DNA of 64,000 nucleotides, taken from Trinickia dinghuensis (GTDB taxonomy: Bacteria > Pseudomonadota > Gammaproteobacteria > Burkholderiales > Burkholderiaceae). Below the pieces are notes generated by a model that did not search any database, had not been told where the DNA came from, and saw only the letters and a program-made list of their open reading frames with translations. Every line of letters begins with the position of its first letter. Position 1 is the first letter of the stretch. The stretch covers positions 434,681-498,680 of the forward strand of contig NZ_QRGA01000003.1 of NCBI RefSeq assembly GCF_003367175.1, in the 5' to 3' direction. The position numbers were made by a program, and so were the translations under genes. Positions 62,158 through 64,000 of this stretch are shown here, piece after piece.

Positions 62158-62386
62158 TTTGGGGTCCTTACCAATTTCCGAAAAAGTGCGCGGTGGCGAT
62201 CTGACGCATGCCCGACGCACCCTTTCATGATTACGGCAGGACGCCGAAGACTTTTATACGCATATTCCGCAAATAATCAGCGGCGTATGCTTAGGGTCAA
62301 ACCCGATGGTCGTCTGAATTTAAACGCCACAAGGTGAAAGGTTTTGCGTATGACGACCTGCGCGTTCCAGCGCGGCCGCCGTTCCA

Positions 62387-62758
62387 TTAGCGTTTACCCG
62401 CGTCGCCGCGTTCGCAGTGAATGATCCGATAGCTGCCGACCGAACTCGCGTCGACGAACCGCCGAAAGATATTGATCGGCTCGCAGCGCACGCCGCAGGT
62501 GAACGCGTCGAAGAATGCGCGCCCCTCGCCGGGGTAGGTATGCAGCGAGACGTGCGACTCGGCGAGCAGCAGCAGCACCGTCACGCCGGCCGGCTCGAAC
62601 GCATGGCGAATCGTGCCGAGCACCGTCGTGCCTTCGGCCAGCGCCGCCTCGGTCAAGGCCCGCGCGAGCGCCTCGCCGTCGTTCAGCACGTCGGCACTCG
62701 TGTCGGCGATATCGGCGAGCACATGCCGCCCATAGGCGAGATGGAGGGAATCAGTCAT
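62387..62758 (-). CDS. speD: S-adenosylmethionine decarboxylase proenzyme
   Basis: Pyruvoyl enzyme of 123 residues, the short (Thermotoga/Bacillus SpeH) class that makes decarboxylated S-adenosylmethionine for spermidine synthesis. Self-cleavage would occur between Glu67 and Ser68 in 'AESHVSLHTYPG'; the conserved His73 and Cys88 ('AFTCGVRC') are at the same spacing as in the Thermotoga enzyme. The ATG at 62758 begins 'MTDSLHLAYGRHVLADI', the normal N terminus. Its start overlaps the stop of the MFS transporter gene by eight bases, so the two are cotranslated. No spermidine synthase gene is in the window. Confidence 0.93.
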   Translation of the reverse strand: MTDSLHLAYGRHVLADIADTSADVLNDGEALARALTEAALAEGTTVLGTIRHAFEPAGVTVLLLLAESHVSLHTYPGEGRAFFDAFTCGVRCEPINIFRRFVDASSVGSYRIIHCERGDAGKR

Positions 62759-63986
62759 GGCGGATCGCCGCTCGCGCGGCGCCCACGCAGCCGACGGCAA
62801 CGACGGCGATGCCGATCACGGAAATGCCGATCCCGACGGGCGCGACCACGCTCAGGGCGCCCGCGAACGCGCCGGACATTGCCTCGCTCGTATTGGCCAG
62901 CGTAGAAAACAGGCTGAAGTTCTTGCCGACATTCGCCTCCGTCGACAAGCGCTGGATGTTCGTCGGCAAGACCACGTCGACGAACGCGCCGATGGCGCCG
63001 AGCGCGAAACATCCGGCAAGCGTCACCGGGGCGCTGATCGCGCAGAGCGGCAGCAGTGCGAGCGTGAAGCCGTAGCAGCGCCAATAGCTCATTAGGCTCG
63101 GCGTGCTGAAATCGCGCGAAATGCTGCCGCACAGCAGCGCGCCGATCACCGCGCCGAGCGCGAGGAAGCTCATTGCGTAGCCGATCATGCTGTCCGCGAA
63201 GCCCGCCCCCTTGAGCATCGTCGGAATGAGCACGCGCAGCGCCGCGCCGACGAACAGAATGCACAACGCCGAGTAGCCGATGCTCACGAACAGGTCTCGC
63301 CGAACGAGCGCGGCTTTGAAGTTCGCGCCGAATTCGCGATAGAGCCCGCACAGCGTCGTCGAGCGCGTGGGCGTGGCGTGTTCGCTTTTGCTTTCGGCGA
63401 GGGCCGGTACCGCGATCGCATGACGAATGCAAAGCGCCGACACGAGGTAAGTCGCCGCATCGATAGCCAGGACGTAGCCCGGGGCCGCAACCGCATAGAG
63501 CAGCGTACCGCCGAGCGCCGGCCCCACTAGGCCGCCCAACTCCGCCGCCATTTGCGTCGCGCCGTTGGCCGCCGGCAGATGCTCGGCGCGCACGAGCGCG
63601 GGAATCGTGCCTTGAAAGGCCGGTTGGAACACCGTGCGAAACGCCGTCATCGACATGCCGATGAGCGCGAGCGCCGTCATACCGACACGCCCGCTCGAAA
63701 GCAGCAGACAAAACGCAACGGTGATCGCCATCCGCGCGAGATCGGCGTGAATCATCAGCGAGCGGCGCGGCCAGCGGTCGGACAGCGCGCCGCCGAGCGG
63801 ACCGAGCACGACGTAAGGAATGAATCGAAAGAAATAGATGGCACCGGACAGCGCCACGTTCGCATGCGTGGCATGCAAGACCGTGACGATGAAGACGAAC
63901 TCGTGGACGCCGTCGCCGATCTGCGACAACAGATTGCCGGTCAACAAGACGGAAAGACGGCGCTCCTTGCGCAGCATCGCAAGCAT
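62751..63986 (-). CDS. Major facilitator superfamily transporter
   Basis: The 411-residue inner-membrane protein has about twelve helices. The first loop motif is 'FFRFIPYVVLGPLGGALSDRWPRRSLMIHADLARM' (MFS motif A, residues 53-87), as in the MdfA/Bcr-related and enterobactin-exporter-like (PF05977) branch. The second half starts at 'ALVRRDLFVSIGYSALCILFVGAALRVL'. The ATG at 63986 with AGGAG six bases upstream is taken as start, although the frame stays open to the window edge. It overlaps speD by eight bases, so an export role linked to polyamine or S-adenosylmethionine metabolism is conceivable but unproven. Confidence 0.85.
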   Translation of the reverse strand: MLAMLRKERRLSVLLTGNLLSQIGDGVHEFVFIVTVLHATHANVALSGAIYFFRFIPYVVLGPLGGALSDRWPRRSLMIHADLARMAITVAFCLLLSSGRVGMTALALIGMSMTAFRTVFQPAFQGTIPALVRAEHLPAANGATQMAAELGGLVGPALGGTLLYAVAAPGYVLAIDAATYLVSALCIRHAIAVPALAESKSEHATPTRSTTLCGLYREFGANFKAALVRRDLFVSIGYSALCILFVGAALRVLIPTMLKGAGFADSMIGYAMSFLALGAVIGALLCGSISRDFSTPSLMSYWRCYGFTLALLPLCAISAPVTLAGCFALGAIGAFVDVVLPTNIQRLSTEANVGKNFSLFSTLANTSEAMSGAFAGALSVVAPVGIGISVIGIAVVAVGCVGAARAAIRHD

Positions 63987-64000
63987 CGTGGCTCCTACGC

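Noticed and set aside
62158-62386. Sigma-28 promoter for chemoreceptor 2
   Set aside because: No GCCGATAA-like element at a workable distance on the minus strand; the same was true for chemoreceptor 1.
1-64000. CRISPR arrays, tRNA or rRNA genes, insertion sequences, prophage or integrase genes
   Set aside because: Intergenic regions were read on both strands and none of the expected repeat, cloverleaf or protein signatures was found.

Overview
The window is one gene-dense stretch of high-GC chromosome from a beta-proteobacterium of the family Burkholderiaceae, most like Paraburkholderia or Trinickia. The evidence is the SPOR-dsbA-SDR order at the left end, a LiuR-type MerR regulator coupled to aceK, an ordered bioAFDB cluster, a fused isobutyryl-CoA mutase (IcmF), a fused indolepyruvate oxidoreductase, a KirBac channel and a trimeric-type porin. 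I see no rRNA, tRNA, CRISPR array, transposase, integrase or prophage gene. It reads as core and soft-accessory chromosome rather than an island.

Layout. 1-6 kb: the 3' part of an FtsN-like SPOR gene, dsbA, a short-chain dehydrogenase, a helical-backbone (BtuF-like) binding protein, an orphan peptide-binding protein and a secreted protein of unknown function. 6-8.2 kb: two DGPF (YCII-type) proteins followed by an ECF42-type sigma factor. 8.3-9.9 kb: a chemoreceptor (minus strand). 10-18 kb: a metallo-beta-lactamase-fold hydrolase divergent from the run liuR-aceK-carbonic anhydrase-thiolase-SDR-acyl-CoA dehydrogenase-ychJ, which links acyl-CoA breakdown to the isocitrate branch point. 18.5-25.3 kb: a secreted alpha/beta hydrolase, bioA-bioF-bioD-bioB and a fascin-like beta-trefoil protein. 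25.6-30.6 kb: phospholipase C, GhrA-type reductase, HMG-CoA lyase and a YbaK-type editing protein. 30.8-38 kb: EamA exporter divergent from an Lrp-type regulator, a fluoroacetate-dehalogenase-like hydrolase, a nitronate monooxygenase and icmF. 38-41.6 kb: porin, a small secreted protein and a bile-acid/sodium-symporter-like protein. 42-45.3 kb: a membrane diguanylate cyclase next to an EAL-GGDEF protein, a c-di-GMP pair. 45.5-49.7 kb: an aspartyl beta-hydroxylase-like gene, then a LacI regulator, AGE-family sugar isomerase and PfkB kinase. 49.9-51.6 kb: two tiny unknown proteins and KirBac. 51.7-64 kb: cupin, indolepyruvate oxidoreductase, a branched-chain amino acid binding protein, an EAL protein with a C-terminal sensor, an NCS2 permease, a second chemoreceptor, S-adenosylmethionine decarboxylase and an MFS transporter.

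How the genes work together. Several units converge on branched-chain and acyl-CoA catabolism: the LiuR run, HMG-CoA lyase, IcmF, a LivK-type binding protein and indolepyruvate oxidoreductase. A second theme is motility and c-di-GMP signalling: two chemoreceptors, one cyclase and two EAL proteins. Both members of the adjacent cyclase/EAL pair have a sequence resembling the flagellar sigma-28 -10 element a few tens of bases before the start codon. A third theme is small-molecule supply: biotin, thiol oxidation and decarboxylated S-adenosylmethionine.

The most promising items for a second look are the possible sigma-28 control of the c-di-GMP pair, the near-palindromic operator in front of liuR, a 10-bp palindrome shared by two nearby promoter regions, a three-residue tandem duplication inside a chemoreceptor signalling coiled coil, and two small look-alike proteins beside KirBac. 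I found no clearly new multi-gene defence or mobile system.
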